From assembly GCA_963717085.1 (NCBI GenBank), contig CAVQVM010000013.1, positions 83,862 through 147,861 on the forward strand: DNA of 64,000 nt, given 5' to 3'. Below are positions 26,266 through 36,340 of the stretch, one piece after another; position 1 is the first letter of the stretch, and each line of letters opens with the position of its first letter. The DNA is from DASQUK01 sp963717085. Lineage in GTDB: Bacteria; Actinomycetota; Acidimicrobiia; Acidimicrobiales; VFJN01. The notes under the pieces were generated by a model. The model was not told the origin of the DNA and searched no databases. It was given only the letters and a program-made list of their open reading frames with translations. A program made the position numbers and the translations under genes.

Positions 26266-27675
26266 TCAGCGGCTCAGGCTGGAGGCCGTCGCTCGCAACC
26301 GCTCGGCGTTGGCGAGGGCGGGCTCCATGTGCTCGAACCACCTACCGAGTGCCGCTTGCATCCGGGGGTCCCCCATGTGGTCGTTCATGCCGCGGGTCGT
26401 GTTGAGCCGGCAGGTCCCCAGCCAGGCGGCCAGGTCGGGCTCCTGAAGCATCTGAGTGATGACACGGAAGCCGCCCTCGAACACGCTGATCCAGTCGGTC
26501 GACTGGCTGGGGTAGGCCGTCGGGGGGCAGAGCCGGTTCTTGTCAGCGTCATTGTCCCGTGCCGCCTCAACGAAGCCGACCATGGCGGCGTTGAAGGTGG
26601 TGAAGCCGCCCATGAGTGACTGGGGCGTGATTCGCCCCTCTTCGAAGATCGGCCGAGGCGCCACTTCCCGCAGCCCGTAGGCCGTGCAGTCGACGTGGAC
26701 GGTGCCGCGGTCCGTTGGGATCTCGTCGTCGTCGAGCAGGATCCGGTCGGTGTCGATGCGATGTACCCGTCCCTGCCGGACGACCCGCTCGATCTGCATC
26801 AGGGTCCGGTGCTCGGCTGGGCTGACGATTGCGCCGCGGAACATCGTCGGCTCGACGGCAGGGTCGAGGCGCAGGAGCGCCCCGCACGCCTCGAGCCGGC
26901 GGAAGAGGTCGTCGAGGTTCTCGGCCTCGGCGAGGGACTCCAGCACCAACGAGAGGCTCTCGACGGTCGAGGCGACCAGATCGAGCGGCTGCCAGGACGC
27001 CCGGTTCATCAGCCAGGCGTCCCGCGGTCGGACCCAGCGGATCTTGTCCGGATCGACACCGTTGTCGAGCAGGAAGCTGCACGCATCCATGGCTGTCTTG
27101 CCGGCGCCGAGCACGGTGAAGCCCGAGGGCGGCTCGGTGACGTCGACCAGCTCGCCCACGGGGATCAGCTTGACCCCTGCACCGACAGTGAATGCAGGCG
27201 TGTGCGTCGCCGGCACCGACGTCTCGAGGTAGGTGGCGTCGACAACCTTCTGACGCACCCGCACCGTCGTCGTCTCGCCGGTGAGTCCCGAGCTGAAGGC
27301 GTGGTCGCCTGCGTGGTGGCCGCCATAGTCGCACTGCCCGAAGAAGCGGACCTGACCCGAGCCCACCAATTGCTCGTCGAGCACCCGCCGGAAGTAGTCG
27401 CAGATCTCCACGCCGGTGGCTCGCTCGTAGAACCCGGCGTTCGGTCCGGAGGCATCGATCGTCTCGGTGCCCAACGGTCGTGAGGTGACGCCGTAGGTGG
27501 ACGACGGCTGGTGGAGCCGAACGAAGGGATAGGCGTCGTTCCAGTGCCCGCCCGGACTGTGGCGCCGGTCCACCATCACAACATCGACCTCGGCATCGGC
27601 GATCAGCGCGTCGGTGAACGCCATCCCGGACGCGCCCGCGCCGATCACCAGGTAGTCGGTCTCGATCTCCGCCAC
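26266..27675 (-). CDS. FAD-dependent monooxygenase-like flavoprotein
   Basis: The 469-residue protein has an FAD-binding Rossmann motif YLVIGAGASGMAF at residues 8-20. GGHWNDAYPFVRLHQPSSTY follows, as in flavin monooxygenases, and a second nucleotide motif, FTVLGAGKTAMDACS, lies at about 186-200 for NAD(P)H. The family oxidises small molecules or ketones; the substrate is unknown. GTG 27675 follows GGGAGG. It lies downstream of the broken xylose-type transporter operon on the same strand, separated by a 327-base region with an unusual folded repeat. Confidence 0.82.
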   Translation of the reverse strand: MAEIETDYLVIGAGASGMAFTDALIADAEVDVVMVDRRHSPGGHWNDAYPFVRLHQPSSTYGVTSRPLGTETIDASGPNAGFYERATGVEICDYFRRVLDEQLVGSGQVRFFGQCDYGGHHAGDHAFSSGLTGETTTVRVRQKVVDATYLETSVPATHTPAFTVGAGVKLIPVGELVDVTEPPSGFTVLGAGKTAMDACSFLLDNGVDPDKIRWVRPRDAWLMNRASWQPLDLVASTVESLSLVLESLAEAENLDDLFRRLEACGALLRLDPAVEPTMFRGAIVSPAEHRTLMQIERVVRQGRVHRIDTDRILLDDDEIPTDRGTVHVDCTAYGLREVAPRPIFEEGRITPQSLMGGFTTFNAAMVGFVEAARDNDADKNRLCPPTAYPSQSTDWISVFEGGFRVITQMLQEPDLAAWLGTCRLNTTRGMNDHMGDPRMQAALGRWFEHMEPALANAERLRATASSLSR

Positions 27676-27833
27676 ACCCGCCTCCCGTGTAGCCCTGCCT
27701 CGAAGAATGCGTGCCTCACACCCTCGCAGCCACGTTTCGCGCCAACCAGGGCCGGATCGGTTGGTTGGGCAGAGTAGGCGCCCTCGAGCTCTGCAGCAGC
27801 CGAGTTTGGGGGCAGCCCACCGGTTGTCGGCCC

Positions 27834-27917
27834 GAGGCAATGACGACCGTTCCCGAACCCTGAGGCAATGACGAACGCTTTCCGTGCGTCATTGCCTCGC
27901 CCTCGCCAAAGCGTTCG
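27834..27917 (-). other. Nested inverted repeats with pseudoknot topology
   Basis: GAGGCAATGACG at 27862-27873 pairs perfectly with CGTCATTGCCTC at 27887-27898. A second copy, GAGGCAATGACGA, lies at 27834-27846. CGAACGCTTT at 27872-27881, largely inside the first loop, pairs with AAAGCGTTCG at 27908-27917. The order A-B-A'-B' is that of an H-type pseudoknot. It sits between the permease stop and the monooxygenase start on the same strand. A further GC-rich hairpin-like stretch lies at 27920-27957. Confidence 0.6.
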
Positions 27918-28002
27918 GTATTGCCCCGGGGCCTCGGCCTCACCGCCGGGGCGGCAACCACGGTTGCCCCGGAGTCCTCGAACGGCCGGCCCAACGCCCG
28001 CG

Positions 28003-29244
28003 TCAGCCCGTCGTCGTGCCGCCCCGCCGCGCTACGGCATCGACAGTTACGGCCGCGATCAGCACGATCGCGGTGACGATGTTCCTGGAGGCAGCGCTGA
28101 AGCCCTGCAGCCCCATGCCGTTGTCGATGGCCGCGATCACAATGCCGCCGAGAACGGCGTGCATAGCCTTCCCACGACCGCCGAACAGGCTGGTCCCGCC
28201 GATCACGGCTGCGGCGACGGCGTAGAGCACGAGCGTTCCACCATCGATGTTCGTTGACACCGAACGCAGGCGTGACGCGTAGATGATGCCGGCCATGCCC
28301 GCGGTGAACGATGCCAACACGAAGCACAGGGTGCGCACCCGCGCCAATCGGATGCCCGAGCGACGAGCCGCTTCCGCGTTGCCGCCGATCGCGTACACGT
28401 GGCGACCGAACCTCGTTCGCCCGAGGAGGATGGACCAGGCGGTTGCCACGGCCAGGACGATCAGGAGCACCCACGGCATGCCGCGGATCGGCACGAGCAC
28501 CCCGCGGTCCGTGTTGCAAACCAGTACCAGCAAGACGCCGGCGACCGCGACGCCGGCGATCTTGAAGATGGTGACGCCGACCGGCGGTGCAACAAGCCCG
28601 CGCGCGCGCCGGCGTGCTGCCCTGCGCCACGTCGTCAACCCGTACACCGCGACCAGCACGAGCGTGACGATCCAGCTGGCTGCCGGCGTGAGGTTGGCGT
28701 TGGCGACGTCGTTCACGACATTGTCCTGGATCGGCAGAGTGCCCCCGTTGCCGAGGATCGCCAGCATCACGCCTTGCCAACCGAGCAGGCCCCCGAGCGT
28801 GACCACGAAGGACGGCAACCCGAGCCGGGTGATCAGCGTCCCGTGGAGGAGCCCGATGGCGGCGCACACCAGGAGCGCGGCCAGGATCGCCGCCCACCAC
28901 GGCCAGCTGCCGTGCGACGTCGTGAGCAACTCGGCGGTGACGACGCCGGACAAGCCGGCCACGAAGCCGGCCGACAGGTCGATCTCGCCGAGGAGCAGCG
29001 CGAAGACCTCCGCCAGTGCGAGCATCATGAAGACCGCACCCTGCACCAGCAGGTTCACGATGTTGCCCGAGGTCAGGAACTTCGAGTTCAGCGACTGAAA
29101 GATGATCGTGATCGCGAGCATGCCCACGACGACCGGGAGCACACCGCTCTCCCCGGCGCGCAGCCGGGCGTACCACAGGTGCAGGTAGTCGCGGAGCGAG
29201 CCCGCGGCGAGCTCGGGCGATATGGCGACCTCGGCGGCCACCAC
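28003..29244 (-). CDS. Xylose-type sugar ABC transporter permease
   Basis: The 413-residue protein is a ribose/xylose-class permease (BPD_transp_2) with about ten helices. Landmarks are LAEVFALLLGEIDLSAGFVA, RLGLPSFVVTLGGLLGWQGV, GRHVYAIGGNAEAARRSGI and AAAVIGGTSLFGGRGKA. It is longer than ribose permeases, like XylH. The frame is intact from GTG 29244, but a natural N-terminus with ATG at about 29309 (MERLDEKTRGLEDETGG) lies in another frame, so one frameshift near 29245 may have shortened it. The ATPase and binding-protein genes upstream are broken, so the system is probably inactive as assembled. Confidence 0.8.
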   Translation of the reverse strand: MVAAEVAISPELAAGSLRDYLHLWYARLRAGESGVLPVVVGMLAITIIFQSLNSKFLTSGNIVNLLVQGAVFMMLALAEVFALLLGEIDLSAGFVAGLSGVVTAELLTTSHGSWPWWAAILAALLVCAAIGLLHGTLITRLGLPSFVVTLGGLLGWQGVMLAILGNGGTLPIQDNVVNDVANANLTPAASWIVTLVLVAVYGLTTWRRAARRRARGLVAPPVGVTIFKIAGVAVAGVLLVLVCNTDRGVLVPIRGMPWVLLIVLAVATAWSILLGRTRFGRHVYAIGGNAEAARRSGIRLARVRTLCFVLASFTAGMAGIIYASRLRSVSTNIDGGTLVLYAVAAAVIGGTSLFGGRGKAMHAVLGGIVIAAIDNGMGLQGFSAASRNIVTAIVLIAAVTVDAVARRGGTTTG

Positions 29245-29259
29245 GCGTCCTCGTCCGGG

Positions 29260-30065
29260 CCACCGGTCTCGTCTTCCAAGCCTCGGGTCTTCTCGTCGAG
29301 CCGTTCCATGGACAGTTCGCCGGTTGCGAGGCGGCTACCGCGTCTCGGGAGGAAGGTTGGACGCGGCCGAACGTCATGTAGGACACGACCGTCTGCGGAT
29401 CGAAGTCGCCGATCTTGCCGGTGGCGACCATGCGACCGAGGTGCAGGATCGCGATGCGGTCGGCGACGATGAAGACATCGTGCAGGTTGTGGGAGATGAG
29501 GAGCACGCCATACCCCCGACCGGCGAGGTTGCGAACGAGGCCGAGCACCATCTCGGTCTGCGCGACGCCGAGTGCCGCCGTCGGCTCGTCCATGATCACG
29601 AGCTTCGAGTTCCACAGCACGGCCCTGGCGATCGCGACTGCCTGGCGTTGCCCACCCGAGAGCGAGGCGACCGGCTGCCGGATGGACCGCACGGTGGTCA
29701 CCGAGAGCCCGGCGAGCGCCTCGGTGGCCGACGTCTCCATGCTGTCGTCATCGAGCAGCCCTGCCCTCGTCCGCTCGCGGCCGAGGAACATGTTCTGGAC
29801 GATGTCGAGGTTGTCGGCGAGCGCCAGGTCTTGGTAGACGGTCTGGATCCCCAGTGCGGCCGCATCGAGCGGCGTACGTATGTGCACCGGATGGCCTTCC
29901 CAGTAGGATCTGACCGCCGTCGGCTTGGTGGATCCCGGCGATCGTCTTGATCAGCACCGACTTGCCGGCACCGTTGTCGCCGGCCAGTGCCGTCACCTCG
30001 CCGGCAGGCACGTCGAGGTCCACTCCACGCAAGGCCACCACCGGCCCGAATCGCTTGGTCAGATA
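29260..30065 (-). pseudogene. Frameshifted sugar ABC transporter ATPase (xylose/ribose type)
   Basis: Pieces in different frames form one ATPase. They are FGPVVALRGVDLDVPAGEVT with Walker A-like GDNGAGKSVLIKTIAGIHQA, then ALGIQTVYQDLALADNLDIV, the signature VASLSGGQRQAVAIARAV, Walker B VIMDEPTAALG and the switch LLISHNLHDV. Frames change near 30050 and near 29890, and again near the 3' end. The protein contains one ABC domain, where RbsA/XylG proteins usually have two. It precedes the permease directly. Confidence 0.75.
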
Positions 30066-30085
30066 CCGCGCAGCTCGAGCAGTCG

Positions 30086-30120
30086 GCTGCCGGGCGAAGG
30101 GCGGGGTTTCGCCCGGCAGC
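30086..30120 (-). terminator. Intercistronic hairpin between binding-protein and ATPase genes
   Basis: A perfect 13-bp stem, GCTGCCGGGCGAA with TTCGCCCGGCAGC, encloses a nine-base loop, with no T tract. Its place between the binding-protein gene and the rest of the operon is the usual position of hairpins that stabilise the upstream mRNA or cut read-through. Confidence 0.65.
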
Positions 30121-30124
30121 GACT

Positions 30125-31345
30125 CGCTGCGGCTCGCCGTGGCCAGAGACTGGCACGGCTACGAGCCGATCCCTGCCGACTTGCACGCGGACGCCAGCGA
30201 TCCGGCGCACAGAGATCCGCCGCGTTCAGCGAAGTTGTCCTTGACCACCGTGTCCTTCATGTTGGCGGCGGTGACCGACACGGGCGTCGAGCAGCACCGA
30301 TGGGACATCGGTCTGCTGGTTGTTCGTGGTGCCGTTCACGAGTGACTTCGGCGGCGTCTCGCCGGCACGGACGAACAGCGCGACCGCCGCTGCGGCCTGC
30401 GCCTCGGTGTAGATCGGCTTGTACACCGACATGCACTGGTAGACCGGCGAGGACGTTCTGCAGTCCGACCAGCGTTGCGTCCTGGCCCGTCGTAGGGATG
30501 GTCTTGGCGGGATCTTGTCGGTCTTCAGAACGGAGATCACCGAGTTCGCAAGCGTGTCGTTGGCCGTGACCACCGCGTTGATGTTCGGGTGGGCCGTGAA
30601 CTGCTGCTGGAAGTTCGTCAGAGGCCTTCTCGGCTGTCCCAGGTACCGGCCGGCTCACCGACCTTCACGTACGCCCCGTCGTCGAACTGTGGCTTCAGAC
30701 GCCGAGTTGTAGCCCTGCGCGAACAGCGTCGCGTTGTTGTCGGTCGGGTCGCCGTCCATCTCGAGGACCTCTGGCTTCTGCGACGTTCCACTGCTTCACG
30801 CAGTCGACCAGGCCCTGACCGATCTTCTCGCCGACGACAACGTTGTCGAAGCTGACGTAGTACGCCGACGAAGACCCGTTCAACGTGAGCCGGTCGTAGT
30901 CGATCGATCTGCGACGCCCTTGGACTGAGCGTCCTTTCGATGGCTGCGCCACTACCCGAATCGAGGGCGTCGACGACCAGAACGCTCGCACCATTGGTGA
31001 TGGCGGCGTCGGCCTGGGTCTGCATCGTGCTGGTGCTGCCTTGAGCGTTCTGGATGATGAAGTCGCTCTTGCTCAGCCCGGCGGCTTCGAAGGCTTGCGC
31101 TAGGAACGGGGCTGTCATACGCGACGTAGCGCGATGACTGAGGTGTCGGGCAGTAGCACCGCAACCTTGCCCTTGCCTCGGCCGGCGAGGTCTTTGAGCT
31201 TCCCATCGCGGAGAAGTCGCTAGTGAAGTCGGCTGGCGAGATGGAAGTTGCTCTGCTATTGCGATAGCGTTAGAGGAAGAGCTGCTGCTGCTGTTGCTGC
31301 AAGCAGCTGCGCTAAATGTAAAGAGGGTGGCTGTCTAGACTGCTG
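30125..31345 (-). pseudogene. Heavily frameshifted sugar-binding lipoprotein (XylF-like)
   Basis: Short pieces spread over all three minus frames assemble into a periplasmic sugar-binding protein. They are a lipobox AAAC followed by a Ser run near 31310, then FLAQAFEAAGLSKSDFIIQN, MQTQADAAITNGASVLVVDA, AYYVSFDNVVVGEKIGQGLV, DPTDNNATLFAQGYNSA, VVTANDTLANSVISVLKTD and MSVYKPIYTEAQAAAAVALF. At least six frame changes and a stop near the signal sequence are needed. The order and motifs match XylF-type proteins. The gene is dead unless the assembly is wrong here. Confidence 0.75.
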
Positions 31346-31452
31346 CTATGTGCTACAGAGTTAGGCGAATGTGATCTACTGTGTCTAGGAAGTGTACGAG
31401 CGGTCGGCACCGACGTAATTGCCTGGCATCTCCGTCTCGCCGACATTGCGCA

Positions 31453-31741
31453 CTATGCGGCGTTCCGGGTCTCAGGCCGGACCACGAGGCGGCTGTGCTT
31501 GTCGATGAGGACGACCACCTGTGCAACGTCGTCGATCAGCAACACGGATCGATCGCGCGAGGGCGGCCTGGGCTGCGTCGGCGAGCATCTCGATGGTGAG
31601 ACCGAATACATGCACGCCCATGGAGCCGCTCTCCTCGACTTGGTGTCCTGCGTCGGTAACGCTTTCTCGGACGATCGCGCCACGGCGGGTCCATGTCTTC
31701 GAAGGCACCCACCATCTCGGGCTCAAGCCACCGGGGCTCAC
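31453..31741 (-). pseudogene. Frameshifted relative of the 25.3-kb hypothetical
   Basis: One frame gives VHVFGLTIEMLADAAQAALA and, after one frame change near 31550, LLIDDVAQVVVLIDKHSRLV. This matches the layout of the 72-residue protein at 25287-25505. The family is not recognised. Two related fragments 6 kb apart may reflect an old duplication. Confidence 0.45.
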
Positions 31742-32008
31742 GATGTTCCGGCTAGCTTCAATGCGCCCGCCACACGGCGAGGCGATCCTGGGGAGAGCGG
31801 CTCCGGTCGCCAGATCATGGCGCTGCGCGCTCTGATCGTTGGGCGAAGGCGATGGCTGCGTCGGCCACGCCGATCGAAGGTGCCACCGCCGGGCGCTGGA
31901 CGGCGCCCGCCGAGGCAGGCGTTCGGTGCTCGCGAACCGGGCCGACGAGCGAGCCTGTGCGGCAGCGGGACATCCCAGCGTTGGGATCTCGCTACCTGGC
32001 GCCTCACC

Positions 32009-34763
32009 TCATAGGGCGAGCGCCTCGGACAACTGGCGGCGCGGTCGATGCTGAGCTTGTCGAAGACTTTGCGCAGGTGGTACTCGACGGTGCGGGCGCT
32101 GATGAAGAGCTCGGCGCCGATCTGCACGTTGGACCGACCGTCTTGGGCCAGGGCGGCAACCTGGTTCTCCCGCGGTGTGAGCTCGTTGGCGTCGTCGGCG
32201 GTCCGTCACCCGCGGGCGCCGGTGGCGAGCAGTTCGTCGGCGGCCCGGCGGGCGAACGCGGCCGCGCCCATCTCCGAGAACAGCTGGTGGGCTGCGCGGA
32301 GCTAGGGGCGGGCATCGAGCCGCCGGCGTCTCCTGCGGAGCCATTCCCCGTAGAGGAGGTGGGCGCGGGCCAGTTCGGGCAGGGCTCGGCTGCGACTGAG
32401 CCGCTCGATGGCGGTGCGGTACTGCTTGTCTGCGTCGTCACCGTCGCTGATGACCGCCCGTGCTCGTGCCTGGATGCTCAGGGCTCACTCGGTGCCGGCT
32501 GCGCGTGCCTGCGCGCGAGGCGCTCGTACGCGGCGACGGCAGTATCGGGCTCACCGGTGCGGGCGGCGGCGTCGACGAGCTCGGCCAGCACACGGCGAGC
32601 CGACGTCGTCGTGCTCGCAGGCGCCGGGCGGCGGCGAAGGCGTCTTGGTAGTGGCTGAGGCCGTTGTGGAGCACCGCTGCCGCAGCGCAGGCGGTGTGTG
32701 GGAGCTGGTGGCCGTCGGGTGGGATCGCGGTGCTCATCCGTCTCGCCGGCACGAGCTCGGCGAACTCGGCCTCCGCTCCCCGCCAGGCGGCGAGCATCAA
32801 CGAGCCGGAGGGAGCCGGGGCCTGCCCGGTCAAGACGCAGACCCTGCGGGCCTCGTCGACGAGACTGGTCGCAGCGTCGAGGTCACCAGCATGGACGTAC
32901 ACGGTGGCGAGGTGATCGAGGGCGAGGGACAGCTCCATGAGCGCACCGGCCTCGCGGGCTAGTCGGACTCGGCGGGACGCGAGCTCGAGCGCGGCTTGGT
33001 CGTCCGCCACGACGGCCGCGGCACGCGACGCCAGCCCGAGCCAGCGGGGATTCTCGCGTCGCGACGCCGCTTCCACCGCCCGCCGCAGGGTCCCCATCGC
33101 CGCCGCGTGCCCTTCGGTGAACAACCGGACCCAGCCGTCGAACAGCAGCTGGGCGACTGAGGGAGACCTTCCCGGGACCGGAGCGCTGGCGGTGCTGGCC
33201 GCGGCGGCGATGGCGCTGGCGACGCCAGGACGGTCTGACGCGACGGTCATCTCGAGCGCCTCGAGGTACAAGCCGTGGGCATGCCGAGGGTCGCCGGATC
33301 CCAGCGCCCACACGGCGTCGAGCAGGAGCTCGGACGGGTCGCCGTGCCCGGGTTGCGCGAACGCGAGCCGTGCCCTCAGCAGCGCGAGCCGGGCCGGGCC
33401 GATCCCGTCGAGTGGCCCCTCGCTCGCCAGCGTCAGGAGCTCGGAGGCGGCCACCAGCGAGCCCGCGTCGAGCTTCGCAACTGCTGCGGCCAGGGCGCGC
33501 CGGGCCCGCTGTGACCCTTCCGCTGTCAGACGCGCGGCGTGCGCAAGTAGGGCGGCCGACGCCGCCACTCCACCCCGGGCGGTCATGCGCCCGGCCGAGC
33601 GCTCCAGGTCGCTGGCAACCGCTTCGTCGGGCGCCGAGCGCGGCGAGCGCGCGATGCCACGTCGGGCGATCGGGATCGACCGCGGGGTCGCACGCGTCAG
33701 CGAGCGCCGCATGCACCCGTCGGCGCTCGTCGAGCCGCGCGTCGTGATAGACGACCGAGCGCATCCGCGGGTCATCGAACGTCACCCGCGATCCCACGCG
33801 GACCAGACCGAGCGATGCCGCGTCGTGCGCACTGGCGGGATCGATTTCCAGCGCGGCAGCCGCTCGCAGCAGCACTGTCCGATCGCCCTCGGGCTCCGCG
33901 GCGGCGACCAGCATGAATCGTTCCGTCTGCTCCGGCGCGCCCGATAACACTTCCCGCATCCGCCGCGTGGTCGGGTCGGTCGGTGGCGGTATCGCGGGCA
34001 GACCGAACCCCCCGGCGAGCTGCTCGGCCATGACGCCGGTCGCCCCGATCAGCGCGCGTGGGTTGCCGCGGGACTCCGCCACGATGCGGTCACGGACCGG
34101 GGTGTCCAACGGCCCCGGCACCAGCGATGCGAGCAACGCCCGGGCCTCGGCGTCGGTGAGCGGACGCAACACCAGCTCGGGCAGCCCGGCGAGGTCATCC
34201 ATCTGCTCAGCCACGGTGAACACCATGGCGATCCGCTCTGATGGCAGCCGACGAGCCACCAGGGCGAGTACCCGACGCGAAGGCTCGTCGAGCCGATCCG
34301 CGTCGTCGACAGCGCACACGAGTGGCCCGTCTGCGCTCACGTAGGCAAACAGGCCCAGCACCGCCAAGCCGAGGAACAACATGTCGACCTGACCGCCGGA
34401 GTGGAGACCGAAAGCCGCCGCGAGCGCTTGGCGCTGCGGGGCCGGAAGCTGGTCCAGACGATCCAGCATCGGCGCGCAGAGCCGATGCAACCCCGCATAC
34501 GCCAGGTCCCGCTCCGACTCCACACCTGCGACGCGCAGAGCGCGGAACTGCGTCGCCGACTTGATCGCGCACTCGACCAACGTGGTCTTCCCCGACCCCG
34601 CGGGCCCCCGCACCACAAGCGCCCGGCCGTCCCCACCGCCAACCACGCCAACGAGCCGCTCGAGCAGGGCTCGCTCGTCCCCGAGCCCAACGACACGATC
34701 CGACCGGTTGCCGGTGGACTCACCTCCATGAGCGTCGTGAGGTGGGGAGAGACACAACTCCAT
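32009..34763 (-). pseudogene. Large LuxR-type ATP-binding regulator, multiply frameshifted
   Basis: The first 370 codons are intact: an AAA-type ATPase domain with Walker A GPAGSGKT at residues 53-60 and Walker B PLVCAVDDADRLDE. A tetratricopeptide-like middle continues in a second frame (KLDAGSLVAASELLTLASEG onward) after a shift near 33650. After further shifts near 32620, 32520, 32300 and 32200, the C-terminus gives a LuxR helix-turn-helix (NVQIGAELFISARTVEYHLR) and KVFDKLSID. It was an about 900-residue LAL-type activator. It is divergent from the lipoprotein gene at 35050. Confidence 0.75.
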
Positions 34764-35049
34764 GCTGGACCCTCCCGACGCGATGCCCATACGAAGGACG
34801 ATCGCGCAACAGGAGGCACATGTCGTCGCAGGCAGCCTCTACCCCGCACCCCAGCCACCGTCAGGTCCCGCCTACCGGGTGGCCCCCAGGTACATGGGCC
34901 GTTTGCGCACCGGAGCGTGGGTCCCCCGGCCCACACCCACACCAGTCCGTGGTACCGGGGCATCGACTAGGGCCTCTCACCGGTGCGACGCGTGGCCGAG
35001 ATCGCCAGCGTCGTGCGGGTACCAACGGCAACGGTTGAAAGGAGCAACG

Positions 35050-35595
35050 ATGGTTGGCACGAGATCGATGTCCACCCTTGTCTTGGGCGGGACTGTGGTC
35101 GCAGCGATGGTCCTCGGCGCCTGTGGCGGTGACGACGACGACAGCAGCAGCAGCGGGAGCTCGGCGGGCAGTGCAAACACGTCCGCGGTCGTGGTCGAGC
35201 AGACCGACCTCGGCAAGATCCTGGCCGACGGGAAGGACCAGACGCTGTACCTGTTCCTGAAGGACAAGGGCACGACCAGCGAGTGCAGCGGTGGCTGCGC
35301 CGCGGCCTGGCCTCCGCTGACCGTGACCGGCTCACCGACGGCGGGCAACGGGGCTGAGCAGTCGCTGGTGGGGACCACGAAACGGTCCGACGGAAAGTCA
35401 CAGGTCACGTACAACGGTCATCCCGTTTACCGCTACTCCGGGGACCAGAATGCTGGTGACACGGCTGGCCAAGGGCTCATGGCGTTTGGCGCCAGCTGGT
35501 ACGTCCTCTCACCGGCCGGAGACCAGATCACCGGCAGCGCCTCGACCTCCGGCAACAGCTCCGGCAGCAGCTCGGGTGGCGGCAATGGCTACTAG
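35050..35595 (+). CDS. Lipoprotein with Lipoprotein_15 (secreted repeat) domains
   Basis: The 181-residue lipoprotein has a signal peptide ending in the lipobox VLGAC with Cys25. An Asp/Ser linker follows, then two copies of the 'secreted repeat of unknown function': LGKILADGKDQTLYLFLKDK with CSGGCAAAWPPLTV, and YNGHPVYRYSGDQNAGDTAG with FGASWYVLSPAG. A Ser/Gly tail ends the protein. Family members are common in actinobacteria; an electron-transfer or redox role has been suggested for some but is not shown here. ATG 35050 follows AAAGGAG. The stop overlaps the next gene by 11 bases. Confidence 0.88.
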   Translation: MVGTRSMSTLVLGGTVVAAMVLGACGGDDDDSSSSGSSAGSANTSAVVVEQTDLGKILADGKDQTLYLFLKDKGTTSECSGGCAAAWPPLTVTGSPTAGNGAEQSLVGTTKRSDGKSQVTYNGHPVYRYSGDQNAGDTAGQGLMAFGASWYVLSPAGDQITGSASTSGNSSGSSSGGGNGY

Positions 35596-36121
35596 CGTCT
35601 CGGCCCGGCCGTGGTGGCTCGGCACCGCAGCCGCCATGGTCCTGGCCGACGCCGCGTTTGCGCTGGGCGCCATCGCCCTGGCGGGCGAGGCCGCGGTTCA
35701 CATCCAGCAGTACGCCTCGCTGGTCCACGGGGTGCGCTGGATCGGCCCCCTGTTCTTGGCCGACGCCGCCACGTGCATCGCTGTGGTCCTCGCCCTCGCC
35801 TATCGGCCCACCCGCCCGCTGGCGGCGCTGGTCGGGGTCGTGACGTCGGCGCTGGCGCTCGCCGGCCTCATCGTGAGCTACGGGCGAGAGGGTGGGCTGT
35901 TGGGCTGGTCCGAGGCCGGCTTTCGCACTGCGATCGTCCTCGCCGTGGTCGCCGAGCTCGCCGCCGTGGTCCTGCTGTCCACCGGACTCACAGCCACGAC
36001 CGCATCCCCCCGGGACCCCCGTCACCCAACACCACGAGCACCCCACGACCAACAGGCCCACGACGACGAGCTCCGCCACCCGTTCCCCTGGCCTGGGACG
36101 CAAAGCCGAACAACGGCATGA
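35585..36121 (+). CDS. Four-helix membrane protein coupled to the lipoprotein
   Basis: The 178-residue protein begins inside the end of the lipoprotein gene (ATG 35585), which implies translational coupling. It has four hydrophobic helices: AAAMVLADAAFALGAIALAG, PLFLADAATCIAVVLALAY, LAALVGVVTSALALAGLIVS and AIVLAVVAELAAVVLLSTG. A disordered polar tail of about 40 residues follows. No family is firmly recognised. The overlap suggests it works with the lipoprotein at the membrane. Confidence 0.75.
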   Translation: MATSVSARPWWLGTAAAMVLADAAFALGAIALAGEAAVHIQQYASLVHGVRWIGPLFLADAATCIAVVLALAYRPTRPLAALVGVVTSALALAGLIVSYGREGGLLGWSEAGFRTAIVLAVVAELAAVVLLSTGLTATTASPRDPRHPTPRAPHDQQAHDDELRHPFPWPGTQSRTTA

Positions 36122-36176
36122 CGACGTGTACTCGCCACCGGTCCACGGCCGACGAGATCCCGTGTCGGTGGCGACG

Positions 36177-36340
36177 TCACGGCGGTCGAGGAAGGTGATG
36201 ACGGTGAGCACGCGACGGTGGTCGTCGACCGTCTCCGGTACCTGCGGATAGCAGCAGGATCCCGACGTCGGGAAGGTAGCGTCGGATCGGCAGCGTGGCC
36301 TCGAGCCCCTCGGTCGAGCGCGACCCCCGCGCCGCAAGAT
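36177..36340 (-). pseudogene. Possible response-regulator receiver fragment
   Basis: On the minus strand, EGLEATLPIRRYLPDVGILL followed by LSAG resembles the middle of a response-regulator receiver domain. The frame then breaks. It abuts the 5' end of the histidine kinase gene on the opposite strand. The match is short and the call is tentative. Confidence 0.3.

Noticed and set aside
31270..31310. CTG-rich microsatellite or CRISPR-like repeat
   Set aside because: It is read on the minus strand as the Ser run after the lipobox of the broken binding protein; no spacer structure is present.
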